From assembly GCF_900100545.1 (NCBI RefSeq), contig NZ_FNDP01000001.1, positions 225,115 to 289,114 on the forward strand: a stretch of 64,000 nucleotides of DNA. Direction: 5' to 3'. How positions within the stretch are numbered: position 1 is the stretch's first letter; each line of letters starts with the position of its first letter. This DNA comes from Pseudobutyrivibrio sp. 49. Lineage in GTDB: Bacteria; Bacillota; Clostridia; Lachnospirales; Lachnospiraceae. Shown here one piece after another: positions 1-8,606 of the stretch. Made by a program: the position numbers and the translations under genes. The notes under the pieces were generated by a model that saw only the letters and a list, made by a program, of their open reading frames with translations, was not told the DNA's origin and did not search any database.

Positions 1-714
1 CTCACAGGTCTTTTCTATGGGGGCGGTTTCAAATTACTTGGTATACAGTTACTTGGTGTTCTTACAGTAGGCGCATGGGCAGCAGTAACAATTACAATTA
101 CATTCTCAGTAATTAAAGCAGTTATTGGTCTTCGTGCTTCAGCAGAAGAGGAGATTGTTGGTCTTGATAGAACAGAGCATGGTCTTCCAAGTGCATATTC
201 AGGCTTTAACATGCTTGATGATGACTTTGATTCTGATGAATATGATGAGGAGACAGCAAGTCTTATTACAGAGACACTTGAGGCAGCAGGTCTTGCATCT
301 CCTGAGGAGGCTATTGAGGTTGAGTACGCACCTTCACAGATTACAGCAGCAGGTCGCCCACGTATGACAAAGGTAGAAATCCTTTGCAAGGAGCGTAACC
401 TTGAGAAGCTTAAGAATGCACTTCTTAAACTTGGTATTACTGGTATGACTGTTTCTCACGTAATGGGTTGTGGTGTTCAGAAGGGTGCTCCTGAGTACTA
501 CAGAGGTGTTGCTTTAGAGCCATCACTTCTTCCTAAGATTCGTGTAGACGTAGTAGTTTGCAAGGTACCTGTTAAGGATGTTATTGAGACTGCTAAGAAG
601 GTTCTTTACACTGGTCATATAGGTGATGGAAAAATCTTCGTTTATGACGTAGAGCAGGTTGTTAAGATTCGTACTGGTGAAGAGGATTTTGCAGCTTTAC
701 AGGATGTAGAATAA
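1..714 (+). CDS. amt: Ammonium transporter C-terminus fused to PII signalling domain (partial)
   Basis: The reading frame is open from base 1, so the 5' part lies outside the window; 237 residues are visible. Residues 1-70 are the last membrane helices and C-terminal tail of an Amt/MEP ammonium channel, ending in the typical GLDRTEHG motif. An acidic linker of about 50 residues follows. From MTKVEIL (base 364) to the end is a complete PII (GlnB/GlnK) domain with YTGHIGDGKIFV and IRTGE. Amt-PII fusions are known; the PII part would gate the channel according to 2-oxoglutarate and adenine nucleotides. In the T-loop YRGVAL stands where GlnK has YRGAEY, so the uridylylated tyrosine is replaced by Leu. 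It lies upstream of glutamine synthetase, in keeping with nitrogen assimilation. Confidence 0.93.
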   Translation, partial: LTGLFYGGGFKLLGIQLLGVLTVGAWAAVTITITFSVIKAVIGLRASAEEEIVGLDRTEHGLPSAYSGFNMLDDDFDSDEYDEETASLITETLEAAGLASPEEAIEVEYAPSQITAAGRPRMTKVEILCKERNLEKLKNALLKLGITGMTVSHVMGCGVQKGAPEYYRGVALEPSLLPKIRVDVVVCKVPVKDVIETAKKVLYTGHIGDGKIFVYDVEQVVKIRTGEEDFAALQDVE

Positions 715-750
715 ATTTAAATTTAGAATAATAAAATGCTTTACAAAAGG

Positions 751-793
751 ATACGCCTGTTGTAATCTAGATGAGTACAAAGGCGTATTTTTT
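751..793 (+). terminator. Hairpin plus T-run between amt and glnA
   Basis: ATACGCCT (751-758) pairs with AGGCGTAT (781-788), and the stem continues with TTGTA (760-764) against TACAA (776-780) across a bulged G; six T follow. It looks like an intrinsic terminator of the amt gene. Because an ANTAR antiterminator is encoded just downstream, it could also act as an attenuator for glnA, but I could not identify the paired hexaloops that ANTAR proteins bind. Confidence 0.8.
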
Positions 794-849
794 GAGCAAT
801 AGAAGGCTTAAAAAGTGCGCCATTTTTTATATCAAATTTAGGAGGGAAT

Positions 850-2097
850 ATGTCACAGTTTACAGTTGAAGATGTAATTGAGTTTGTTGAAGAAAATGAT
901 GTTAAGTTTATTCGTTTAGCATTTTGCGATTTATATGGTATTCAGAAGAATATTTCTATTATGCCAGGAGAGCTTCGTTCCGCTTTTGAAAAAGGAATTA
1001 ATTTTGATTCCTTCCTTATTAATGGATATGAAAATATAGAGAACCAGGATTTATTCTTAAAGCCAGATTCTGACACTCTTCATATTTTACCTTGGCGTCC
1101 ACAGTCTGGACGAGTTGTTCGTTTATATTGTGATATTGTTCTTGCTGATGGCACTCCATTTGCATACGATTATCGCCATTTCCTTAAGGAGACCTTAAAG
1201 GAGTGTGAGGCAGAAGGCTTTAATACAAGAATGGGATTGAAGTCTGAGTTCTATCTTTTTAAGACTGATGAGGAGGACAATCCTACAAATATTCCTTTTG
1301 ATAATGGTAGTTATTTTGATGTTGCTCCTAATGATAAGGGAGAAAATATCAGAAGAGAAATTTGTCTTACTCTGGAGGAAATTGGTATCAAGCCACAGTC
1401 TTCTCACCATGAGAGAGGTCCAGGACAGAATGAGATAGATTTCATGCCAGATGATGTTCTTACTACAGCTGATAATTTTGTTACTTATAAAAATGTAGTT
1501 GAAAATATTGCAGCCAGAAATGGAGTGTACGCATCCTTTGATCCAATGCCACTTGAGGATAAGCCAGGAAATGGTCTTCATATAAAAATGGCAAATTATA
1601 AGAAGGGGGAGAATCTCCAAATAACAGACAAGGCCTTTTCAGAGAGCTTTATTGCAGGAATTCTCAACAGAATGAGAGATATCACGCTCTTCCTTAACTG
1701 TAGAAAAGATTCGTATAACCGTTTTGGAATTACAGAGGCGCCAAAGTATATTACCTGGTCTTCTCAGAATAATTCCAGACTTTTAAGAGTGCCTGAGATT
1801 AATGGACATAGTGAGCATTTCATTTTACGTTCACCGGATTCATGTATTAATCCATATCTTGCAAGTGCTATTGTGATTCAGGCAGGTTTGGCAGGTGTTA
1901 GAAATAAAGAGCAGCTACCACCACCTCTTGATATTAATTCAAGATTATTGACTGAGGATAGAACAGCTAATTTAGCAACTCTTCCTCTTACTATTGATGA
2001 TGCTATTAAATGTGCTTCAAAAAGTGAATTTATTAATAATTCCAATTTCAAAGATATTGCAACTCATTATATTGAGACAATTAAGAGCAGAGTTTAA
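850..2097 (+). CDS. glnA: Glutamine synthetase, type I-like
   Basis: ATP-dependent amidation of glutamate to glutamine in the cytoplasm. The 415 residues are a little shorter than usual GSI (about 440-470). Visible signatures are KSEFYLF (E133, metal ligand), HHERGPGQNEID (about residues 185-197, matching the GQHEID region), GNGLHIKM (about 240-247, the ammonium/glutamate site containing H244), and EAPKYITWSSQNNS with RVPEI, the ATP/phosphate-binding part. No adenylylation-site loop is obvious. The start is the ATG preceded by AGGAGGG. The gene sits between Amt-PII and an ANTAR regulator, a nitrogen-assimilation grouping known in Clostridia. Confidence 0.93.
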   Translation: MSQFTVEDVIEFVEENDVKFIRLAFCDLYGIQKNISIMPGELRSAFEKGINFDSFLINGYENIENQDLFLKPDSDTLHILPWRPQSGRVVRLYCDIVLADGTPFAYDYRHFLKETLKECEAEGFNTRMGLKSEFYLFKTDEEDNPTNIPFDNGSYFDVAPNDKGENIRREICLTLEEIGIKPQSSHHERGPGQNEIDFMPDDVLTTADNFVTYKNVVENIAARNGVYASFDPMPLEDKPGNGLHIKMANYKKGENLQITDKAFSESFIAGILNRMRDITLFLNCRKDSYNRFGITEAPKYITWSSQNNSRLLRVPEINGHSEHFILRSPDSCINPYLASAIVIQAGLAGVRNKEQLPPPLDINSRLLTEDRTANLATLPLTIDDAIKCASKSEFINNSNFKDIATHYIETIKSRV

Positions 2098-2110
2098 GGA
2101 GCATTAATAA

Positions 2111-2674
2111 ATGGATAGGGCACTAATTGTGTGCGATAACGAAAAGGGCACTTCCTTTTATAAATCCTTCCTAAAGGAAAATGGATACATAGACATGGTT
2201 GCTGTTACAAGTGGACCAATGGCCAAGCGTGCCATACTGGACTATGACTTTGATATTTGTATCATTAATGGACCGATAGGAGGGGCAAGTGGCGAAGAGC
2301 TTTCCATAGATATCGCAGAGAAAAATATATGTCAGGTTATACTCTTTGTTAAGGCTGAGCGTTTAGAGGAAATCTCCGCTCAGGTGGAAGACTACGGTGT
2401 AATCACTGTAGGCAAGCCTATTAACAAGCAGCTATTTTGGCAGGCCTTAAAGCTTGCGAAGGTGGCACAGCGACGTATAACCATGGCTCATAAAGAGAGC
2501 GAAAAGCTTGAGAAAAAGCTTGAGGATATGAAGATTATTTCCAGAGCTAAAATACTGCTTATGGTGGAAAATAACATCTCAGAGGAGGAGGCACATAAGC
2601 TGATTGAAAGACAGGCAATGGACCGTAGAATGACTCGTGTTGAAGTTGCCAGGGAGATAGTTGGGGGAAAATAG
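2111..2674 (+). CDS. ANTAR-domain antiterminator regulator
   Basis: The 187-residue protein has an N-terminal receiver-like domain (about 1-118), a short coiled coil (about 120-140, HKESEKLEKKLEDMK) and a C-terminal ANTAR domain (about 140-183) with SRAKILLM, ISEEEAHKLIERQAMD and TRVEVAREI. ANTAR proteins bind dual-hairpin RNA and prevent terminator formation. The receiver part keeps the fold but D-I-C-I-I-N replaces the usual phospho-Asp context, so phosphorylation is doubtful. It starts 13 bases after glnA, so it is probably cotranscribed and likely controls nitrogen genes by antitermination. The target is not shown by the sequence. Confidence 0.88.
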   Translation: MDRALIVCDNEKGTSFYKSFLKENGYIDMVAVTSGPMAKRAILDYDFDICIINGPIGGASGEELSIDIAEKNICQVILFVKAERLEEISAQVEDYGVITVGKPINKQLFWQALKLAKVAQRRITMAHKESEKLEKKLEDMKIISRAKILLMVENNISEEEAHKLIERQAMDRRMTRVEVAREIVGGK

Positions 2675-2738
2675 AACCTATAAATAATTCCTAATACGAA
2701 ATATAAAAAATTTCTATTATGAATTTATTTTAAACACC

Positions 2739-2767
2739 TTGACTTTAGCACTATAAAGTGTTATCAA
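2739..2767 (+). promoter_or_regulatory. Promoter with embedded imperfect palindrome
   Basis: TTGACT (2739-2744), 17-base spacer, TATCAA (2762-2767). Within the spacer and -10 box TAGCACT (2746-2752) and AGTGTTA (2757-2763) form an inverted repeat with one mismatch, placed where a repressor would block the promoter. It would drive the gene starting at 2821. Confidence 0.5.
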
Positions 2768-2820
2768 TTTAAATTAGTGTTGTTAATTAAACATAGTTTT
2801 ATTTTTTGAGTAGGGAAAGT

Positions 2821-3444
2821 ATGGCAAAGGTTGATTTTACTGAGGTTAATTCAGATTCATTAATTAGTAACAAAATAGTGGCTCAAGATAGCGATACGAC
2901 CCTTAATAAAGAGGAATTAGGTATTACTGATGATACAGATACTGACAGTATCGTACATGTGTATATCGTATTTACGGATGGGGTATCTATCGATCAGGGG
3001 ATTGGCATCATAGAAGAAACGATTTGTAATGACACAAGTCTTCAGGTTAGCCGTAGAGATGAAGGAAGTAACGCTATAGTTGCCGTTGTTTCTGGTTCAG
3101 AGGCAAAGAGCATTGAAAAGCTTGATGAGGTTAGTTTTATCAAAATTGACACTGGTGCACAGAAGACCACTGAATCGAACAATACTAATAACACAACCAA
3201 TAACACTACTATAGAAGAAACTGAGACAACATCAGCGGAGTTGTCTGAAGTCATAGAAGAAGAGAATGAATTAGAAAAGACAGAAGAAATAGAAGAGGCA
3301 GAAGAAACTCTATCATCTTCCGAAGTTCAGGAGAATAATTTAGATACGAATGTAAAAACAGTTAGCCCGGTCCCAATTTTTGTTGCTGTAATTTTGGGGG
3401 TGGCTATATTGATTGGAATAATTTTGCATAAGGCAAATAGATAA
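2821..3444 (+). CDS. Membrane-anchored acidic protein with possible I9-like (protease propeptide) domain
   Basis: The ATG at 2821 follows AGGGA and is preferred to a TTG five codons upstream, which lacks a ribosome site; 207 residues. There is no N-terminal signal peptide. Residues about 43-105 begin VHVYIVFTDGVSIDQGI and end DEVSFIKID, a pattern resembling subtilase propeptide/inhibitor I9 folds, which end in a similar GV.SVE-type strand. The following 60 residues are low complexity, rich in Asn, Thr and Glu. A single membrane helix (about 178-199) is followed by HKANR, suggesting a C-terminal anchor. It precedes a subtilase gene, so a regulator or chaperone of that protease is possible. The I9 assignment is by eye and weak. 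Confidence 0.55.
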   Translation: MAKVDFTEVNSDSLISNKIVAQDSDTTLNKEELGITDDTDTDSIVHVYIVFTDGVSIDQGIGIIEETICNDTSLQVSRRDEGSNAIVAVVSGSEAKSIEKLDEVSFIKIDTGAQKTTESNNTNNTTNNTTIEETETTSAELSEVIEEENELEKTEEIEEAEETLSSSEVQENNLDTNVKTVSPVPIFVAVILGVAILIGIILHKANR

Positions 3445-3445
3445 A

Positions 3446-3481
3446 ATACGTATCTGACTATTATGGTTAGGTACGTTTTTT
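3446..3481 (+). terminator. Intrinsic terminator
   Basis: ACGTATCT (3448-3455) pairs with AGGTACGT (3469-3476) with one G-T pair, followed by a T-run. It separates the anchored acidic protein from the subtilase gene. Confidence 0.7.
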
Positions 3482-3510
3482 ATAAATAACATAAAGGGAG
3501 GACTCATTAT

Positions 3511-6500
3511 ATGAGAAGGAACTGGATACCTAAAAAGGTATTGTCTGTAATTCTGGCAGCCGCCATGACAATGTCGCCAGCACTTACAGCACTTGCTAGT
3601 CCAGTTGACGAGTCAGCAGAAGTAACCGTTGAATCAGAAGCAAGCAACGATACTGTTGAAGAGGCTTCTGAAGAAGCAGATGATTCTGAAGATGCTGACG
3701 CATCAGAGGAAGAGGCTGTAGAGGTTAAAGAGACAACAGATGCTGAAGCGCCACTGTTTGAGGAGGTTGATCCTCAGGAAGAAGGTCTTGTAGATCCAAA
3801 GAGTGTTCTTTCAGGTGAGGAAGTTGAAACACCTGTAGAGGCTCAGGATCCAGATGAGCAGACCAGAGTAATTATTGTTATGGAGGGCGACAGCGTCCTC
3901 GACAAGGGATTCGACACAGCAGATTTAGCAGACAACAAGGCTGCTATGAAGGCCGCTGATAAAATCGAAGCTCAGCAGGAGAATGAAGTAAAGAAAATCG
4001 AGAGAGAAGCTCTTGACGGAGAAGCTCTTGAGGTTAACTACAATTTCTCTATCTTAACAAATGCTATTTCAGCTGATGTAGCATTTAAGGACATTGAGGA
4101 GATTGAAAAGGTTGACGGAGTTGCAGCTGTATATGTAGCAGCACAGCATGACCCACAGGTAGAGGCAGAGCCTAATACAATCACTTCAGGTGACATGGTA
4201 GGCAGCTACAACACATGGACAGCTGGTTACACAGGAGCAGGAACAAGAATCGCTGTAATCGATACAGGTCTTGATATTGATCATCCATCTTTTGATGGCG
4301 GTGCATTCGATGCTCACCTTAAGGAGACAGCAGAAGCTGCAAGCAAGACTGTAGCTGATTATGATCTTCTTGATAAGGAAGAAATTGATAACGTATTACC
4401 AAATCTTAATGCGTTCAAGAGAGATGCTGATATCACAGCAGATACTCTTTACAACAACGAGAAGGTAGCATTTGCATTTAACTATGTAGATTCAAACCTT
4501 GATATTACACATGACAATGATGATGAGGGAGACCATGGTACACATGTAGCTGGTATTTCTCTTGCAAACACTTATGTACCAAGTGCAACTTCAGCAACAG
4601 GTTATGATAAGCAGGCAGCAGGCGTTGTAGGTATCGCTCCAGATGCACAGCTTATTGTAATGAAGGTTTTCGGTACAAAAGGTGGTGCATACACAGATGA
4701 TTATATGGCAGCTATTGAGGATGCAATTCTCCTTAAGGCTGATGCTGTAAACCTTTCACTTGGTTCTTCAGCTGCTGGTGAGTCATCTGATGTAGAAGGT
4801 TATATCAATGATATTTTCAAGAAGCTTGAAGGAACAAGTACTGTAGTTTCTATCTCAGCTGGTAACTCAGGTCGCTGGTCAGATAGCTCTCAGTATGGAG
4901 CAAACTTAAGCAAGGATGTAAACCTTGATACAGTTGGCTCACCAGGTTCATACTTAAATGCTCTTACAGTAGCTAGTGCTGTTAACTCAGGTTTAACATC
5001 TTTCTATTTTGCTACTACAGATGATAAGCATGTATCCTTCTCAGATGGTTCTGATTCACTTGCACCACATTTCTATGAGCTTGATACAACAGCTGATCAG
5101 AGTGGTGTTGAGTATCCATTCGTATACTTTGATGGTATCGGCGAAGCTTCTGATTATGAAGGTGTAGATGTTAAGGATAAGGTAGTACTTGTATCTCGTG
5201 GTTCTATCACATTTGCTCAGAAGCACATGAACGCAGCAGCAGCTGGTGCTAAGGCTTGTGTAATTTACAATAACCAGCCAGGTACAATCAGCATGACAAT
5301 GCAGGGCTCTGATGCAACTATTCCAGTATGTTCTATCACACAGGCTGATGGACAGGCTGTAGCTGCAACAGGTAAGCAGGTCGCTGAGGGCGTTTACGAA
5401 GGAACAATCAAGGTAACATCACTTCCTGAGACAGTAAGAGATGTTGCAGATGGTTACACAATGAGTGATTTCTCATCAGTTGGTGTTCCTGGTACACTTG
5501 ATCTTAAGCCAGAGATTACAGCTCCTGGTGGAAATATCTTCTCAACAAGAGATAATGGTTCTTACGGACTTATGAGTGGTACTTCAATGGCTGCTCCATC
5601 AATCGCTGGCCAGAGTGCTCTTGTTCAGCAGTACATTCGCGAGAATGATCTTGCAGAGTTAAATGGTGTTTCTGTACGTACACTTGCTCAGTCACTCCTT
5701 ATGAGTACAGCATCACCATTATATGAAGGAAATGACAGAGAAAACGGTCTTGAGTATTCACCTCGTGCACAGGGTGCAGGTCTTGCAAATGTTCAGGATG
5801 CAGTTACATCACCTTCATATATCCTTGTTGGAGATAAGGAAGGCAACGATGGTAAGGTAAAGGCTGTTCTTGGTGATGATCCATCAAAGACAGGTTCTTA
5901 CTCATTCGACTTTGACATTTACAACATGGAGGTTGAGCCACAGTACTATGTACTTGATTCAACAGTATTAACAGAGGAGCTTTATGATAAGCAGGGTACA
6001 ACATACTTCTCTGGCACATCACATAAGCTTAACCCAGCTGTAACACTTACAGCTGATGATACAAAGCTTGTATATGACCTTAACGATGATGGTAAGGTAA
6101 ATGCAAAGGACCGCAAGGTTCTCCTTCAGGTAGTAAACGGAACAAATTCAGTAGCTATCGTTGAGAATAACGAAGAGTACTTCGATTTCAACAAGGATGG
6201 CGTTGTTAACACAAAGGATGTATACACCTTTGCTAAGGCAATCAAGGGTAACGCAGATGTAAATCTTGGCCTTGAAGTTGTTGAAGTTAAGGACAGCACA
6301 AAGATTTCTGTTAACATCAACCTTTCAGAGGAGGATAGACAGTATCTTGCAGGATTTGAAAACGGTATGTATGTAGATGGTTACATCTATGTAAATGGTA
6401 CAGTTAACATGTCAGTTCCATTCCTTGCATTCTATGGAAGCTGGGCTGATTCTCCAATGTTCGAAGATTTTGATTTCATGCAGTACTGGCATGATAAGGA

Positions 6501-7770
6501 GTATGCAGCTAATGCTGTAACATACTCAGGTGTTAAGAGAACAAACTTCCTTTCAATCTTCCCACTTGGAATGAATAATGAGAACTACTACGTTCCTAAC
6601 TACTTCACAGATGATGCTAAGTACATTGCTGATAGAAATGCAATCAGCTCAGAGAATGGCACATACCTTGGTTCTCAGTACTACACATTAATCAGAAATG
6701 CTAGCAGAGTTGTTCTTACAATTAAGGATAAAGAGACTGGCGAGAAGTACTTTGAGAAGGTTTCAAAGGGCGAGAATTTCGCTGAGTTCTATTATGCAAG
6801 CAAGGGTAGATGGATGGAAACTCTTGCAGCTCAGGAACTTAACTGGGCTGGTACAGATGCTGAAGGCAACCCACTTCCAGATGGAACACAGGTTGATATT
6901 ACACTTCAGGCAATTCCTGCATACTATGATGATGTTGAGGATGTAACAACACTTACAGCTCCAGGCATGTACCTTACAACACCAATGACAATTGATAACA
7001 CAGCTCCAGCTGTTGTAGATGCTGTTAAGGGTGAAGATGGTAAGTATGACATCACATTATACGATAATCGATATGCTGCTTCAGTTCTTGTAATTGGTAG
7101 CGATAAGGAGACAATTATCGGTAAGTATGCAGTAAATCAGGAGACACCAGATGAGGATATTACAATCTCTATCGATGCTCCAGAAGATGTATTCTATGTA
7201 GACGTTATTGACTACGCTATGAATAAGTCAGTATATCGTTTCAACAATACTGGTCATGCTGATACAAAGTACGTTACAGAACTTTCTGTTGATAAGGATG
7301 AAGTTGAGCTTCAGGTAGGCGAGAAGGCACAGGTTACAGCTACTGTTGGTCCTAAGTGGTTAGCAGAGGGCTACAATCGTGTTGTTTGGATTAGTGATGA
7401 CAGCCGCGTTGCTTCTGTTTCTCAGTCAGGTGTAATCACAGCTAAGAAGGCTGGAGAGACAACACTTACAGTTTATACTGTAGCTACAGATAAGAGAGGT
7501 AAGCACCTTACAGCTGAAGTAAAGGTAAAGGTTGTTGATTCAAAGGATGAAGATGCTGAGGACACAAAGGCTTCTGAAGATGAGAAGAAGGCTGATGATG
7601 TTAAGGCAGAAGAGAAGGTAGATTCTAAGAAGTCAGAGTCAGATGATGATGAGACAAAGGAAGAAGCTTCAGAAGAGACTACAGATGATGCTACAGAAGA
7701 AGAGACAGAGGAATCAGAAGAGGATTCTGAAGTAGTAGAGGACCAGTTAGGAGGAGAGAATGATGAATAA
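3511..7770 (+). CDS. Secreted S8 subtilase with PA insert, internal dockerin-like segment and BIG2 domain
   Basis: Extracellular serine endopeptidase of 1419 residues. A signal peptide (1-30, ending ALTALAS) is followed by an acidic linker and an I9-type propeptide (about 118-210, RVIIVMEG to AAVYVA). The catalytic triad is D251 in AVIDTG, H342 in HGTHVAG and S692 in GTSMAAP. A protease-associated insert lies at about 530-640, as in lactocepin/C5a-peptidase relatives. At residues 856-917 two calcium-loop repeats, DLNDDGKVNAKD and DFNKDGVVNTKD, look like a type I dockerin placed inside the chain. A bacterial Ig-like (BIG2) domain spans about 1254-1345, then a 70-residue acidic tail. No LPXTG sorting signal is seen. 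The next gene, which overlaps by 11 bases, encodes a cohesin-like protein. Confidence 0.92.
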   Translation: MRRNWIPKKVLSVILAAAMTMSPALTALASPVDESAEVTVESEASNDTVEEASEEADDSEDADASEEEAVEVKETTDAEAPLFEEVDPQEEGLVDPKSVLSGEEVETPVEAQDPDEQTRVIIVMEGDSVLDKGFDTADLADNKAAMKAADKIEAQQENEVKKIEREALDGEALEVNYNFSILTNAISADVAFKDIEEIEKVDGVAAVYVAAQHDPQVEAEPNTITSGDMVGSYNTWTAGYTGAGTRIAVIDTGLDIDHPSFDGGAFDAHLKETAEAASKTVADYDLLDKEEIDNVLPNLNAFKRDADITADTLYNNEKVAFAFNYVDSNLDITHDNDDEGDHGTHVAGISLANTYVPSATSATGYDKQAAGVVGIAPDAQLIVMKVFGTKGGAYTDDYMAAIEDAILLKADAVNLSLGSSAAGESSDVEGYINDIFKKLEGTSTVVSISAGNSGRWSDSSQYGANLSKDVNLDTVGSPGSYLNALTVASAVNSGLTSFYFATTDDKHVSFSDGSDSLAPHFYELDTTADQSGVEYPFVYFDGIGEASDYEGVDVKDKVVLVSRGSITFAQKHMNAAAAGAKACVIYNNQPGTISMTMQGSDATIPVCSITQADGQAVAATGKQVAEGVYEGTIKVTSLPETVRDVADGYTMSDFSSVGVPGTLDLKPEITAPGGNIFSTRDNGSYGLMSGTSMAAPSIAGQSALVQQYIRENDLAELNGVSVRTLAQSLLMSTASPLYEGNDRENGLEYSPRAQGAGLANVQDAVTSPSYILVGDKEGNDGKVKAVLGDDPSKTGSYSFDFDIYNMEVEPQYYVLDSTVLTEELYDKQGTTYFSGTSHKLNPAVTLTADDTKLVYDLNDDGKVNAKDRKVLLQVVNGTNSVAIVENNEEYFDFNKDGVVNTKDVYTFAKAIKGNADVNLGLEVVEVKDSTKISVNINLSEEDRQYLAGFENGMYVDGYIYVNGTVNMSVPFLAFYGSWADSPMFEDFDFMQYWHDKEYAANAVTYSGVKRTNFLSIFPLGMNNENYYVPNYFTDDAKYIADRNAISSENGTYLGSQYYTLIRNASRVVLTIKDKETGEKYFEKVSKGENFAEFYYASKGRWMETLAAQELNWAGTDAEGNPLPDGTQVDITLQAIPAYYDDVEDVTTLTAPGMYLTTPMTIDNTAPAVVDAVKGEDGKYDITLYDNRYAASVLVIGSDKETIIGKYAVNQETPDEDITISIDAPEDVFYVDVIDYAMNKSVYRFNNTGHADTKYVTELSVDKDEVELQVGEKAQVTATVGPKWLAEGYNRVVWISDDSRVASVSQSGVITAKKAGETTLTVYTVATDKRGKHLTAEVKVKVVDSKDEDAEDTKASEDEKKADDVKAEEKVDSKKSESDDDETKEEASEETTDDATEEETEESEEDSEVVEDQLGGENDE

Positions 7771-8563
7771 GAATTTAAGAAGAGCAGTCGTTCTCGGTAT
7801 GGCAGCAATTACATTACTTACTGGAATACCTGCTACACCAGTTTTAGCTGCAGAGAAGGCACCTGTTCATACATCAGTGCAGTCTACAGGTAAGGGCGAC
7901 AGCCAGAAAGTTACTGTAAAGGTAACTTTAGATAAGACAACTGTTACAGATGGTAGAGTTGCTGTTGAATATGATCCAGCTGTTCTTGAGCTTAAGAGCG
8001 ATTCAGAGGGAATCAAATTCGCTGATGCAGATGTTAACAAAGCATTTGAGGATGGAGCTTCAAAGGGAGTTGCATATGCCTTCGTTGGTGATGCTCCAAA
8101 GTCTGTTAAGGGAACTCTTATGACTGTACAGTTTACAGTTAAGAAGGGACTTCAGTCTCAGAAGACAACAATTGGAACAAAGGTTTATGGCATTAATAAT
8201 GAAGAGGCAGCAGTTGTTGAAGAGACAGTTTTAGAGGATGTAGTAGAGGTTGGAAGACCGAAGCTTAAGAAGCCTTCAATCAGTGGAATAGATCAGACAC
8301 TTCTTGGCGTTCTAGTAAGGTGGAATAAGGATGCTAACGCTGATGGATATGTTGTATATCGCAGCACATCAAAGAATGGTAAGTACACAAAGCTTGCTAC
8401 TGTAAGTGGTGTTAACGGTTATTGGAATCTTTCAGTAGAAAATAACAAGACATACTACTACAAGGTGGTTTCATACCAGGGAAGTGGCAAAGACAGAGTA
8501 TATTCAGAGGAGTCTGCACCTGTTTCAATTAAGGTAAAGAAGTTCTTCGGATTATTCGGCTAA
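7760..8563 (+). CDS. Secreted cohesin-like and Fn3 protein
   Basis: The 267-residue exported protein has a signal peptide (about 1-30, ending PVLAAEK). Residues about 33-165 have the pattern of cohesin/type-I-like beta domains (VTVKVTLDKTTVTDGRVAV, YDPAVLEL, GTLMTVQFTVK). A fibronectin type III domain follows at about 172-260 (GVLVRWNKDANADGYVVYR, NKTYYYKVVSY). AGGAGGAGA lies inside the subtilase end, and the ATG overlaps its last codons, so translation is probably coupled. With the dockerin-like segment of the subtilase this suggests a protein pair that docks outside the cell; the interaction is inference. There are two consecutive ATG codons (7760 and 7763). Confidence 0.8.
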   Translation: MMNKNLRRAVVLGMAAITLLTGIPATPVLAAEKAPVHTSVQSTGKGDSQKVTVKVTLDKTTVTDGRVAVEYDPAVLELKSDSEGIKFADADVNKAFEDGASKGVAYAFVGDAPKSVKGTLMTVQFTVKKGLQSQKTTIGTKVYGINNEEAAVVEETVLEDVVEVGRPKLKKPSISGIDQTLLGVLVRWNKDANADGYVVYRSTSKNGKYTKLATVSGVNGYWNLSVENNKTYYYKVVSYQGSGKDRVYSEESAPVSIKVKKFFGLFG

Positions 8564-8573
8564 GTAAAAAATG

Positions 8574-8606
8574 CGGCTGGGACATTTAAGTCCCAGCCGT
8601 TTTTTT
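8574..8606 (+). terminator. Bidirectional terminator
   Basis: A perfect 10-bp stem, CGGCTGGGAC (8574-8583) with GTCCCAGCCG (8590-8599), loop ATTTAA, T-run on the right and A-run on the left. It serves both the cohesin-like gene and the convergent thioesterase gene. Confidence 0.92.

Noticed and set aside
715-849. ANTAR dual-hairpin target before glnA
   Set aside because: Only one terminator hairpin is clear; two adjacent hexaloops with the conserved A and G could not be found.
1195-1620. 141-codon antisense frame in glnA
   Set aside because: Antisense shadow of conserved glutamine synthetase sequence; no ribosome site.
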